From Achromobacter veterisilvae (GTDB taxonomy: Bacteria; Pseudomonadota; Gammaproteobacteria; Burkholderiales; Burkholderiaceae_B): a stretch of 64,000 nt of DNA. Location: positions 124,001 through 188,000 of the forward strand of contig NZ_UFQC01000012.1 in the NCBI RefSeq assembly GCF_900496975.1. The letters are read 5' to 3'. The notes below the pieces were generated by a model. It was not told the DNA's origin. It saw nothing but the letters and a program-made list of their open reading frames with translations, and did no database searches. Both the position numbers and the translations under genes were made by a program. Below, piece by piece: positions 33,635 through 41,035 of the stretch; the stretch's first letter is position 1, and each line of letters begins with the position of its first letter.

Positions 33635-34534
33635 ATGTTCATCAATCCCAACGAGTTCGAACTGTTGCAGCATCTGGACGTTCCGGGGCGGACCGGGCCG
33701 GACGCGGAGGCCGCCGGAGACCCCGAGCCCAGGCGCGCCTTGCGCGTGACCTTGCGCAAGCTGGCCAAGCGCCACGGCGGCCGTGTCGTCCTGCGGGAGC
33801 TGGACCTGGACATCGCGGCGGGCGAGTTCGTGGCCGTGGTGGGACGCGGCGGAAGCGGCAAGAGCACCCTGCTGCGCCTGCTGGCCGGCCTGGAATCCCC
33901 CAGCGGCGAGCAGGGCGGCGCGCCGGCGCGTTCGCCGGTGCTGTTCGACAACTTTCCCCAGTGGGCGTCCGACAGCCGCGTGCGCCTGCTGCTGGCGGAC
34001 GCTCGCTTGCTGCCATGGAAGCGCGTGCTGCAGAACGTGGCCTTGGGCCTGCCCGAGCGGACGCGCGCCGCCGCCGCGCTGCGGCAGGTGGGGCTGGGCG
34101 ACCGCGGCGGCGACTGGCCCGCGCAGTTGTCCAAGGAGCAATGCCAGCGCGTCGCGCTGGCGCGGGCGTTGGCGCGCCGGCCGGGCCTCTTGCTGCTGGA
34201 CGAACCGCTGGCCGGCCTGGATGCGCTGACGCGGATCGAGACGCAGCGGATCGTCGAGGACATCTGGCGGCAGGAGGGCTTCACGGCCGTGCTGGCGACC
34301 CACGACGCCGCGGAGGCCGCGGCCCTGGCGGACCGCATTCTCGTCCTGGACGAGGGCGGCGTGGTGTTCGACGAGCGCGTGGCGCTGGAACGGCCCCGGG
34401 CGCGCGGTTCGGCGGCGTTCGCCGCCCTGGAGGCGCGAGTGCTGCGCGCGGCGCTCGGGCAGGAATCTTCACCGGATGCGGACAGGCCGTTGGCGCCGGT
34501 CATCCAGATCCGGCATCTGAGGCTCGCGGTCTGA
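33635..34534 (+). CDS. ssuB: Sulfonate ABC transporter ATPase with atypical signature
   Basis: This 299-residue ATPase has Walker A at residues 70-78 (GRGGSGKST), SsuB-like ADARLLPWKRVLQNVALGL at about 121-139, Walker B LLLLDEPLAGLD at about 185-196 and the switch histidine in ATHDAAEA. The ABC signature is LSKEQCQRVALARAL (165-179), not LSGGQ, so both glycines of the loop are replaced. An N-terminal extension of about 35 residues precedes the ABC domain. It probably energises SsuC; whether it is fully active is uncertain. Confidence 0.87.
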   Translation: MFINPNEFELLQHLDVPGRTGPDAEAAGDPEPRRALRVTLRKLAKRHGGRVVLRELDLDIAAGEFVAVVGRGGSGKSTLLRLLAGLESPSGEQGGAPARSPVLFDNFPQWASDSRVRLLLADARLLPWKRVLQNVALGLPERTRAAAALRQVGLGDRGGDWPAQLSKEQCQRVALARALARRPGLLLLDEPLAGLDALTRIETQRIVEDIWRQEGFTAVLATHDAAEAAALADRILVLDEGGVVFDERVALERPRARGSAAFAALEARVLRAALGQESSPDADRPLAPVIQIRHLRLAV

Positions 34535-34604
34535 CGCCGCGCAGGCCGTTATTCACACGTAGGCGCCAAGGCGGCGCCGCCCTTTTCCTTTCAGGAGCAG
34601 AACC

Positions 34605-34820
34605 ATGAGCATTCAATCCATCAACGCCCGCAACCAGTTCCGCGGCAAGATCAAGGAGATCATCCTGGGGCCGGTGGTGTCCGAGGTGGACGTCGAGACG
34701 CCCGCCGGCATCGTCACGTCCGTGATCACCACGCGTTCCGTGAAGGAGCTGGATCTGCAGATAGGCACCGAGGTGCTGGCGTTCGTCAAGGCCACCGAGG
34801 TTTCCGTCGCCAAACTGTAA
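34605..34820 (+). CDS. ssuF: Molbindin-like TOBE protein
   Basis: This 71-residue single-TOBE-domain protein (ARNQFRGKIKEIILGPVVSEV ... SVITTRSVKELDLQIGTEV) resembles molbindins, which bind molybdate or other oxyanions as hexamers. In Pseudomonas putida the ssuEADCBF operon ends with such a gene (ssuF), needed for sulfonate utilisation. The location right after ssuB supports the same assignment. A good AGGAG ribosome site precedes the ATG. Confidence 0.88.
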   Translation: MSIQSINARNQFRGKIKEIILGPVVSEVDVETPAGIVTSVITTRSVKELDLQIGTEVLAFVKATEVSVAKL

Positions 34821-34836
34821 TGCTGGAGCCCGCCTT

Positions 34837-34861
34837 CGGCGGCGCTTCCCCTGCGCCGCCG
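34837..34861 (+). terminator. Hairpin after ssuF, possible terminator
   Basis: CGGCGGCGC, loop TTCCCCT, then GCGCCGCCG form a perfect nine-base-pair stem 17 bases after the ssuF stop. No T-run follows, so it may stabilise the 3' end or act with Rho. Confidence 0.45.
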
Positions 34862-34945
34862 TTAGGCATATATTGATCTCCGCGATATCCGGCAGGTTCC
34901 TCCTGGTTTGTGGCGTCATGCTTTGCGATTCACGGAGAACGGAAA

Positions 34946-36355
34946 ATGCGTCGACTGCAACGGTGGTTCATCGGCTGGTTATGCCTGGGGCTGGCGGCCT
35001 GCCTGCCCGCGGTGGCGCAGACCAAACTGGACAACGCGCAACTGGATCAACTGATGGCGCCCGTGGCGCTGTATCCGGACTCGCTGCTGTCGCAGGTACT
35101 CATGGCGGCGACCTACCCCGACGACGTGGCGGCGGCCGCCAAGTGGTCGGCGGCGCATGCCTCGGAATCCGGCGACGCGGCCGTCAAGGCGGTCGAAGGC
35201 GAATCCTGGGACCCCAGCGTCAAGTCCCTGGTGGCCTTTCCCTCGGTCATGGACATGATGGGCCGGCAGCCGGACTGGGTGAAATCCCTGGGCGACGCGT
35301 TCCTGGCGCAACCCGATGCGGTCATGGATTCGGCCCAGCGGCTGCGCGTCCAGGCCCAGAACGCGGGCAACCTGAAAAGCACGTCCCAGCAGAAGGTCAC
35401 CTCCAGCACCACCAATGACAAGACGGTGGTGGTGATCCAGCCGGCCGATCCGCAGGTGGTCTACGTGCCCAGCTATAACCCTAGCGTGGTCTATGGCACC
35501 TGGGCCTATCCGTCCTACCCTCCCTATTACTACCCGCCGCCGCCGGGTTCGGTGTTCGCCACCTCGCTGGTGGCCGGCATCGGTTTCGGCCTGGGCGTCG
35601 CCGCGGTCAACTCCATGTGGGGCGGTTTCGACTGGGGGCACAACGACGTCGACATCGACGTCAACCGGTACAACAACATCAACGTCAACCAGCGCATAGA
35701 CCGGACCAACGTCAACAACAACAAGGTCGCCTGGCAGCACAACGCCGCCAACCGCGGCAATACGCCGTATGCCGACCAGGCCAGCCGCCAGCGCTTCGAC
35801 GGCCAGCGCCAGGCCGGCCTGCAGAACCGGCCGCAGCAGCAGCCTGGCCAGGCGGGCCGGACGCCCGCTCCCGGTTCCCGCGACGCCGCCCGCGAACGCG
35901 CGGCGCAGTCCTTCGAAGGCCGCACCGGGCAAGCCATTCCCGGCCATGCCCAGCCGGGCGCCGGACGGGGGCAGGGCGCGGCCGGCAGGGAGCAAGCCGG
36001 CGGCGCGGGCCGCGGGCAAGGCCAGGCGCACCAGGCGGGGCAGGGCACGCGCGAACGGCCCCAGGGCGGCGCACAGGCGCAGCGCGACCGGGCTTCTTCC
36101 AGCGTGTCGACGCAAGACCGGCAGGCCGCGGCCCAGCGCCAGCGCGCGGACGAATCGGCCGCGCGCAACCGGGCCCGCGCCTCCAACAGCACCAGTGCGC
36201 TGAGCGACGCCGGCAACGGTGAACGCATGCGGCAGCAGAGCCATCGCGGCGAGGTGAGCCGCGGCGGCGAGGGCGGCGTCCAGCGCGGCGGCGGGGGGCA
36301 CATGGGCGGGGGACGCGGCGGTGGCGGTGGCGGACATTTCGGCGGCCGGAGATAA
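34946..36355 (+). CDS. DUF3300 domain protein, exported, with low-complexity tail
   Basis: This 469-residue protein has a signal peptide (about residues 1-25). The DUF3300 domain follows (LDQLMAPVALYPDSLLSQVLMAATYP and VVYVPSYNPSVVYGTW), then a proline/tyrosine-rich stretch and a short membrane-like segment (VFATSLVAGIGFGLGVAAV). The C-terminal half is disordered, Gln/Arg/Gly-rich and ends in GGRGGGGGGHFGGRR. The function of the family is unknown. The ATG at 34946 has a GGAGAA ribosome site. It is followed six bases later by a DUF2950 gene, a common pairing. Confidence 0.85.
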   Translation: MRRLQRWFIGWLCLGLAACLPAVAQTKLDNAQLDQLMAPVALYPDSLLSQVLMAATYPDDVAAAAKWSAAHASESGDAAVKAVEGESWDPSVKSLVAFPSVMDMMGRQPDWVKSLGDAFLAQPDAVMDSAQRLRVQAQNAGNLKSTSQQKVTSSTTNDKTVVVIQPADPQVVYVPSYNPSVVYGTWAYPSYPPYYYPPPPGSVFATSLVAGIGFGLGVAAVNSMWGGFDWGHNDVDIDVNRYNNINVNQRIDRTNVNNNKVAWQHNAANRGNTPYADQASRQRFDGQRQAGLQNRPQQQPGQAGRTPAPGSRDAARERAAQSFEGRTGQAIPGHAQPGAGRGQGAAGREQAGGAGRGQGQAHQAGQGTRERPQGGAQAQRDRASSSVSTQDRQAAAQRQRADESAARNRARASNSTSALSDAGNGERMRQQSHRGEVSRGGEGGVQRGGGGHMGGGRGGGGGGHFGGRR

Positions 36356-36360
36356 GCACC

Positions 36361-37227
36361 ATGGAAAACAGCGTTTTCATGACTTTTGCCCGTTTGCGCG
36401 CGCTGGGCGCCGCGTCGGCCCTGGCGCTCGGACTGTCGGTTCCCGCCGCGGCGCAAAGCCTGTACCCGAGCCCCCAGGCCGCGGCGGACGCCTTCGTCGA
36501 CGCCTTGGCCACCGGCGACCTCGACGGGCTGGCCAAGGTGCTGGGGCCGAATCACCATCGGATCGTGCCGGGCGGCGTGGCGCAGGACGACATCTACCGT
36601 TTCCTGGCGGCATGGTCGCGCAAGCACGACATCGTGGCCGACGGCGGCCGTTCCTGGCTGGCGGTCGGCGATTCGGGCTGGACCCTGCCGGTGCCCCTGG
36701 TGCGCGCCGGGCACGGCTGGCGCTTCGATCCGGCGGCCGGCACGGCCGAAATCCGCCGCCGCGCGATCGGCCGCAACGAACTGACCGCCATCGAAACCCT
36801 GCGCCAGTTGCAGGCGGCGCAGGCCCGCTACCGGGACGGCGTGGGCCAGGGGCGCTACGCGGCCCGCCTGGTCAGCCGCCCGGGCGAGCGGGACGGCCTG
36901 TACTGGCCGGAGCTGCCGGGCTCGCCGCCGCAGGCCTTTGGACCGGATGCCCTGGCGATGGGGCCTGACGTGCCGCCGGACGATGCCTATTTCGGATACC
37001 GCTACAAGGTGATTTCCGGCGGCCAAGACAATTCGTACCGCATCGTCGCCTGGCCGGTCCGCTACGGGCAGACGGGCATCGGATCCTTCGTCGTGGGGCC
37101 CGAGGGCGGCGTCCTGGAGGCCGATCTGGGACCCTCGTCCGCGGCGCGCGCGGCGGCGCTGCGCGAGCGCGATATCGGGGCCGGAAACTGGGTCGACGCG
37201 GCCGCGCAACCCCTTGGCGCCAAATGA
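36361..37227 (+). CDS. DUF2950 family exported protein
   Basis: This 288-residue protein has a signal peptide ending about AAAQS (residue 32). DUF2950 hallmarks follow, for example YPSPQAAADAFVDALATGDLDGL, HGWRFDPAAGTAEIRRRAIGRNEL and AQARYRDGVGQGRYAARLVSRPGERDGLYW. Its function is unknown; it is regularly encoded next to DUF3300, and both may be envelope proteins. An internal ATG at 36379 (MTFARL) is an alternative start. A terminator lies at 37258-37294. Confidence 0.85.
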   Translation: MENSVFMTFARLRALGAASALALGLSVPAAAQSLYPSPQAAADAFVDALATGDLDGLAKVLGPNHHRIVPGGVAQDDIYRFLAAWSRKHDIVADGGRSWLAVGDSGWTLPVPLVRAGHGWRFDPAAGTAEIRRRAIGRNELTAIETLRQLQAAQARYRDGVGQGRYAARLVSRPGERDGLYWPELPGSPPQAFGPDALAMGPDVPPDDAYFGYRYKVISGGQDNSYRIVAWPVRYGQTGIGSFVVGPEGGVLEADLGPSSAARAAALRERDIGAGNWVDAAAQPLGAK

Positions 37228-37257
37228 TTTTTCCGGCGCCGGAGGCGGGATCGGCGC

Positions 37258-37294
37258 ACGCCTGTTGCTGGGTCGCAACAGGCGTGTGCGTTTG
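37258..37294 (+). terminator. Rho-independent terminator after DUF2950 gene
   Basis: ACGCCTGTTGC, loop TGGGTC, GCAACAGGCGT is a perfect 11-base-pair stem followed shortly by TTTGT. Confidence 0.65.
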
Positions 37295-37400
37295 TCGCGA
37301 AACCCGCGTTTGACGCGCTTTTGTCAGGTCGCCGTGCCTACAATGGCGAGCGTCGGGACCTTGCCCGATTTTCCCTTGCCGGACCTAGAAATTGAACCCC

Positions 37401-38381
37401 ATGCATTTTGTCCGCTACGCCCTGTTCGGCGTAGGGATGGCGCTTAGCGCTGCGGCGGCATCTGCCCCGATTTTCGTCCTGAATTCCCTGGACGCCAACG
37501 TCAGCATCATCGATCCGGCCACCTACAAGGAACTGCGGCGCGTGCCCACCGGCAAGGAACCGCACCACCTGTATCTCACCCCCGACGAGAAGTCGCTCAT
37601 GGTGGCCAACGCCACGGGCGACACGATCACGCTGATGGACCCCAAGACCGGCGAGGTGCAGCGCACCCTGACCGGCATCGTCGATCCCTACCAGTTGCAG
37701 TTCTCGCCGGACATGAAGTGGTTCGTGACCGCGGCCAACCGCCTGGACCATATCGACATCTACGCGTGGAAGCCGCTGGAAAAGGGGTTCGACCTGACGC
37801 TGGTCAAGCGCATCCCGGCGGGCAAGACGCCCAGCCACATCATGATCGACAAGAAGAGCACGACGGCCTACGTGACTCTGCAGGATAGCGACGAGCTGAT
37901 CGCCATCGACCTGGCCACGCAGACGCCGAAGTGGACGGTGCCGGTGGGCAAGACGCCCGCCGACGTATTCCTGACGCCCGACCAGAAGACGCTGCTGATC
38001 GCCCTGACGGGCGATTCCTACGTCGAGGCCTATGACGTCAGCAACGGCCCGGCCAAGCTGGTGGCGCGCATCAAGACGGCCGCGGGCGCGCACGCCTTCC
38101 GCGCCCAGGGCGACCACCGCCATCTGTTCGTCAGCAACCGCACGGCCAACTCCATCAGCCGCATCGACCTGCAGACGCTTGCCGTCACCGACACCTTCCC
38201 GGTGCCCGGCGGCCCCGACTGTATGGACGTGCTGGCCGACGGCAAGACGCTGCTCGTCACTTCCCGCTGGGCGCGCAAGCTCACCGTGGTGGACCTGGAG
38301 CAGAAGAAGGTCGTCAATCAGGTGCCGGTAGGCAAGTCGCCCCACGGCGTCTGGACCTTGAACCATGCTCCTACAAGGTAA
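37401..38381 (+). CDS. Exported YVTN-type beta-propeller protein
   Basis: This 326-residue protein has a short signal peptide (ending SAAAASA) and repeated blades of about 42 residues, each with a variant of VGKxPxxVxLTPDxKxLxVA (for example TGKEPHHLYLTPDEKSLMVAN, VGKTPADVFLTPDQKTLLIAL). Seven or so blades give a YncE-like propeller. Such proteins bind DNA, lipoproteins or cofactors; the role here is unknown. The ATG at 37401 is used; a TTG three codons earlier is also open. A repeat element and a polysaccharide deacetylase gene follow. Confidence 0.82.
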   Translation: MHFVRYALFGVGMALSAAAASAPIFVLNSLDANVSIIDPATYKELRRVPTGKEPHHLYLTPDEKSLMVANATGDTITLMDPKTGEVQRTLTGIVDPYQLQFSPDMKWFVTAANRLDHIDIYAWKPLEKGFDLTLVKRIPAGKTPSHIMIDKKSTTAYVTLQDSDELIAIDLATQTPKWTVPVGKTPADVFLTPDQKTLLIALTGDSYVEAYDVSNGPAKLVARIKTAAGAHAFRAQGDHRHLFVSNRTANSISRIDLQTLAVTDTFPVPGGPDCMDVLADGKTLLVTSRWARKLTVVDLEQKKVVNQVPVGKSPHGVWTLNHAPTR

Positions 38382-38388
38382 GGGGAAG

Positions 38389-38472
38389 AGCCCCCACGCC
38401 GCGCACGCTATGCGTGCTTGCTGCCCCCCGAGGGGGCGCTTTTTGCCTTGGGGCGGCCCGGCGGCAAAAAGG
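38389..38472. repeat. Burkholderiales-type intergenic C-run/G-run repeat
   Basis: The block runs AGCCCCCACGCCGCGCACGC, TATGCGTGC, TGCCCCCCGAGGGGGCGC and GGGGCGGCCCGGCGGC. It has a CCCCC-GAG-GGGG hairpin and GCACGC/GCGTGC arms. From memory it resembles a dispersed intergenic repeat common in Bordetella, Achromobacter and relatives. It fills most of the gap between the propeller and deacetylase genes. Confidence 0.5.
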
Positions 38473-38478
38473 GCCTCC

Positions 38479-39264
38479 ATGCTGCGCAAGTTTGCTGTGG
38501 TGGCGGTTCTGGCCCTGGCCGCGCCGGCATTCGGCGCCGCCGGACAGGCAGTCTGCGACAAGCCCGTCTACCTGACGTTCGACACCGGCCACATGGGCGT
38601 GGCGCCGCTGGTGGCCGAGGTGCTGGCCCGCCACCGCGTCAAGGCCACGTTCTTCCTGGCCAACGAGCGCACGCTGACCGGCGGCTCCAGCCTGGACGAC
38701 GTGTGGGCGCCGTGGTGGAAGGCGCGCGCGGCGGAAGGCCACGTCTTCGGGTCGCACACGTACGACCATGTCTATTGGCAGGGCGACCTGCCCGGCGGCA
38801 AGTTCCGGGTCAAGCCCAGCGCCGGCCCGGACGCGGGCAAGCGCGCCGAATGGACCGCGGCGCAGTATTGCGCCGAGATCAAGCGCTCCGCCACGCGCTT
38901 TCGCCAGATGACCGGCCAGGAGATGCTCCCGCTGTACCGCGCGCCGGGCGGCAAGACCTCGCCCGCGCTGCTGCAGGCCGCCAAGGCCTGCGGGTTCGAG
39001 CACGTGGGCTGGGCGCCGGCCGGCTTCCTGGGCGATGAGCTGCCCAGCGATAAATACCCCAACGCCCGCCTGCTGGACCAGGCGCTGCGCGCCATCAAGC
39101 CCGGCGACATCCTGCTGGCCCACCTGGGCATCTGGTCGCGCCAGGATCCCTGGGCGCCGGCCGTGCTGGAGCCGCTGATTGAAGGTTTGCAGCGCAAGGG
39201 CTATTGTTTCGCTACCCTGAACACGCATCCGTCCTACCGCGGCTGGATCGCCACTCATCACTGA
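38479..39264 (+). CDS. Exported polysaccharide deacetylase (NodB-like)
   Basis: This 261-residue protein has a signal peptide (to about residue 22) and a NodB homology domain. Motif 1 is TFDTGHMG, where most active enzymes have TFDDG; motif 2 is SHTYDH with the metal-binding H-x3-H; motif 3 is the YRAPGGKTSP loop. A late HLGIWSRQD segment fits motif 5. It should act on periplasmic or cell-wall glycans. The substitution in motif 1 replaces the metal-binding aspartate position with threonine while keeping the first, so activity is uncertain. The upstream in-frame extension is only translated repeat. Confidence 0.85.
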   Translation: MLRKFAVVAVLALAAPAFGAAGQAVCDKPVYLTFDTGHMGVAPLVAEVLARHRVKATFFLANERTLTGGSSLDDVWAPWWKARAAEGHVFGSHTYDHVYWQGDLPGGKFRVKPSAGPDAGKRAEWTAAQYCAEIKRSATRFRQMTGQEMLPLYRAPGGKTSPALLQAAKACGFEHVGWAPAGFLGDELPSDKYPNARLLDQALRAIKPGDILLAHLGIWSRQDPWAPAVLEPLIEGLQRKGYCFATLNTHPSYRGWIATHH

Positions 39265-39266
39265 CC

Positions 39267-40274
39267 ATGGATACGCTTAGTCAACTTTTCGGAGAATGCC
39301 AGCAATGGATCTTCGAGACGGCGATTCAGCCCGCGCTGTTCCACCTGGGCCTGAGCAACTTCATCGAGGACGGCTATGACGCCACGATGTGGCTGCTGGT
39401 CGGCCTGCTGCAGGTCGCGGTGCTGGTGCTGGTGTTCGGTCCCTTGCAGCGCCTGCGGCCGGTGGAGCCCGTCACGGACCGCCGCCAGATCGGCGTGGAC
39501 GTGCTGTACACGCTGATCCACCGGCTGGGCGCGTTCCGGCTGGTGCTGTTCTTCACCATCGACCCGCTGTGGGACAGCGTGTTCGGGCAACTGCACGTAT
39601 GGGGCTACGCCGGCTTCCAACTGGACCAGTATTGGCCGGGCGTGACGGACAAGGCCTGGGTCAGCCTGATCATCTACCTGCTGCTGTTCGACGCGGTGGA
39701 CTACTTCTACCATCGGGCCCAGCACCGGTTCGGCTGGCTCTGGGCGCTGCACGCCGTGCACCACAGCCAGCGCCAGATGACGATCTGGAGCGACGACCGC
39801 AATCACCTGCTGGACGACATGCTGCGCGACGTGCTGGTGGTGTTCGTTTCGCAGTTGGTGGGCGTGCCGCCGGCGCAGTTCGTGATGGTGGTGGCCATCA
39901 CCCAACTGGCGCAGAGCTTTTCGCACGCCAACCTGCGCATGCATTTCGGCGCCGTGGGCGAACGCCTGCTGGTCAGTCCCCGGTTCCATCGCCATCACCA
40001 TTCCATCGCCTACGACGCCTCGTCGCCGGGGCCGGCGGGCGGTTATAACTTCGCCGCGCTGTTCCCCATCTGGGACGTGCTGTTCCGCACCGCCCGCTTC
40101 GGCGTGGGCTACGGCCCCACGGGCATCCATGACCAGCACCCCGAGGCCGGCGGCCGGGACTACGGCCGCGGCTTCTGGTCGCAGCAGTGGCTCGGCCTCA
40201 AGCGCCTGGCAGGCCGCGACCGCGAACCGGCCGGCGCGCCGGCCGATCCGCCGCCGGCCGCCGAGCGCGCCTGA
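39267..40274 (+). CDS. Sterol desaturase/fatty acid hydroxylase family protein
   Basis: This 335-residue inner-membrane diiron protein has the histidine clusters of the family: HRAQH (HxxxH-type), HAVHHS (HxxHH) and HRHHH (HxxHH-like). At least four hydrophobic segments are present. It is predicted to hydroxylate a lipid chain. The start at 39267 is two bases after the deacetylase stop, so the two are probably co-transcribed. The Pro/Ala-rich C-terminal tail is not conserved in the family. Confidence 0.88.
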   Translation: MDTLSQLFGECQQWIFETAIQPALFHLGLSNFIEDGYDATMWLLVGLLQVAVLVLVFGPLQRLRPVEPVTDRRQIGVDVLYTLIHRLGAFRLVLFFTIDPLWDSVFGQLHVWGYAGFQLDQYWPGVTDKAWVSLIIYLLLFDAVDYFYHRAQHRFGWLWALHAVHHSQRQMTIWSDDRNHLLDDMLRDVLVVFVSQLVGVPPAQFVMVVAITQLAQSFSHANLRMHFGAVGERLLVSPRFHRHHHSIAYDASSPGPAGGYNFAALFPIWDVLFRTARFGVGYGPTGIHDQHPEAGGRDYGRGFWSQQWLGLKRLAGRDREPAGAPADPPPAAERA

Positions 40275-40287
40275 CGCGTTCCGGCCG

Positions 40288-40929
40288 TCAGCCCGCCCAG
40301 CGCGAGTTGCGGATGACGCTGCAGAAATTTCCGGGCCGGAAGGCCGGCTCCTTGTCGGCGACGACGTCGGTCTTGACGTTGCCGAACGTGGTCTGCGGCT
40401 TGTGCCGGATGCCATCGTAGAAGGCCTGGATGATCTCCTCCTTGAACCGGGGCCCGCGCGGATGGGCCGCCACCACCGCCTCGCGCTGCGCGTCGCTGTA
40501 TTCGCCATAGGTCAGGCCCAGCACGTCCATCTCCACGCCCGCCGTCACCAGCGCCACCACCGGATCCATGAACTCGGGGATGCCTGGCGTGGTGTGCAGC
40601 GCGATCGCCGTCCAGACAAGCTCGATGTCGCGCTGAGCGATGCCGCGGCTTTGCAGGAAATCCCGCGCCGCGTTGGCGCCGTCCACTTCGAAGCGGCAGC
40701 AATCGCTGCTGTGCTGCCGGGTCAGCCCCATGTCGTGGAACATACAGCCGCAGTAAAGCAATTCGGGGTCGAACTTCAGGCCGCGCTGTTTGCCGGCCAG
40801 CGCGCCGAAGTAGTAGACGCGGCTTGAATGATGGAACAGCAGCGGGGATTCGGTGTCGCGCACCAGCTCGGTGATTTCGCGGACCAATTGGCTGTCGGGG
40901 ATCCGGACGTCGTCGAGGGAGAAATTCAT
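40288..40929 (-). CDS. HD-domain phosphohydrolase
   Basis: This 213-residue cytosolic protein has the HD-domain pattern: an early H in FHHSSRVY, the CMFHDMGL histidine-aspartate pair and a later ALHTTPGIPE histidine. A metal-dependent phosphohydrolase or related activity is likely. Some close relatives are annotated as cyanamide hydratase-like. Its substrate is unknown. It is divergent from the GlxA-type regulator. Confidence 0.82.
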   Translation of the reverse strand: MNFSLDDVRIPDSQLVREITELVRDTESPLLFHHSSRVYYFGALAGKQRGLKFDPELLYCGCMFHDMGLTRQHSSDCCRFEVDGANAARDFLQSRGIAQRDIELVWTAIALHTTPGIPEFMDPVVALVTAGVEMDVLGLTYGEYSDAQREAVVAAHPRGPRFKEEIIQAFYDGIRHKPQTTFGNVKTDVVADKEPAFRPGNFCSVIRNSRWAG

Positions 40930-41035
40930 GGCATGGGCCTCCTGGTAGGGGTACGCCGTTCATTCTGCTGCCGCGCTAGAATGGCTTCAATAGAAGTAAT
41001 ACGCCAATTCCTGCCAAATACCGCGATCCGCTGCC

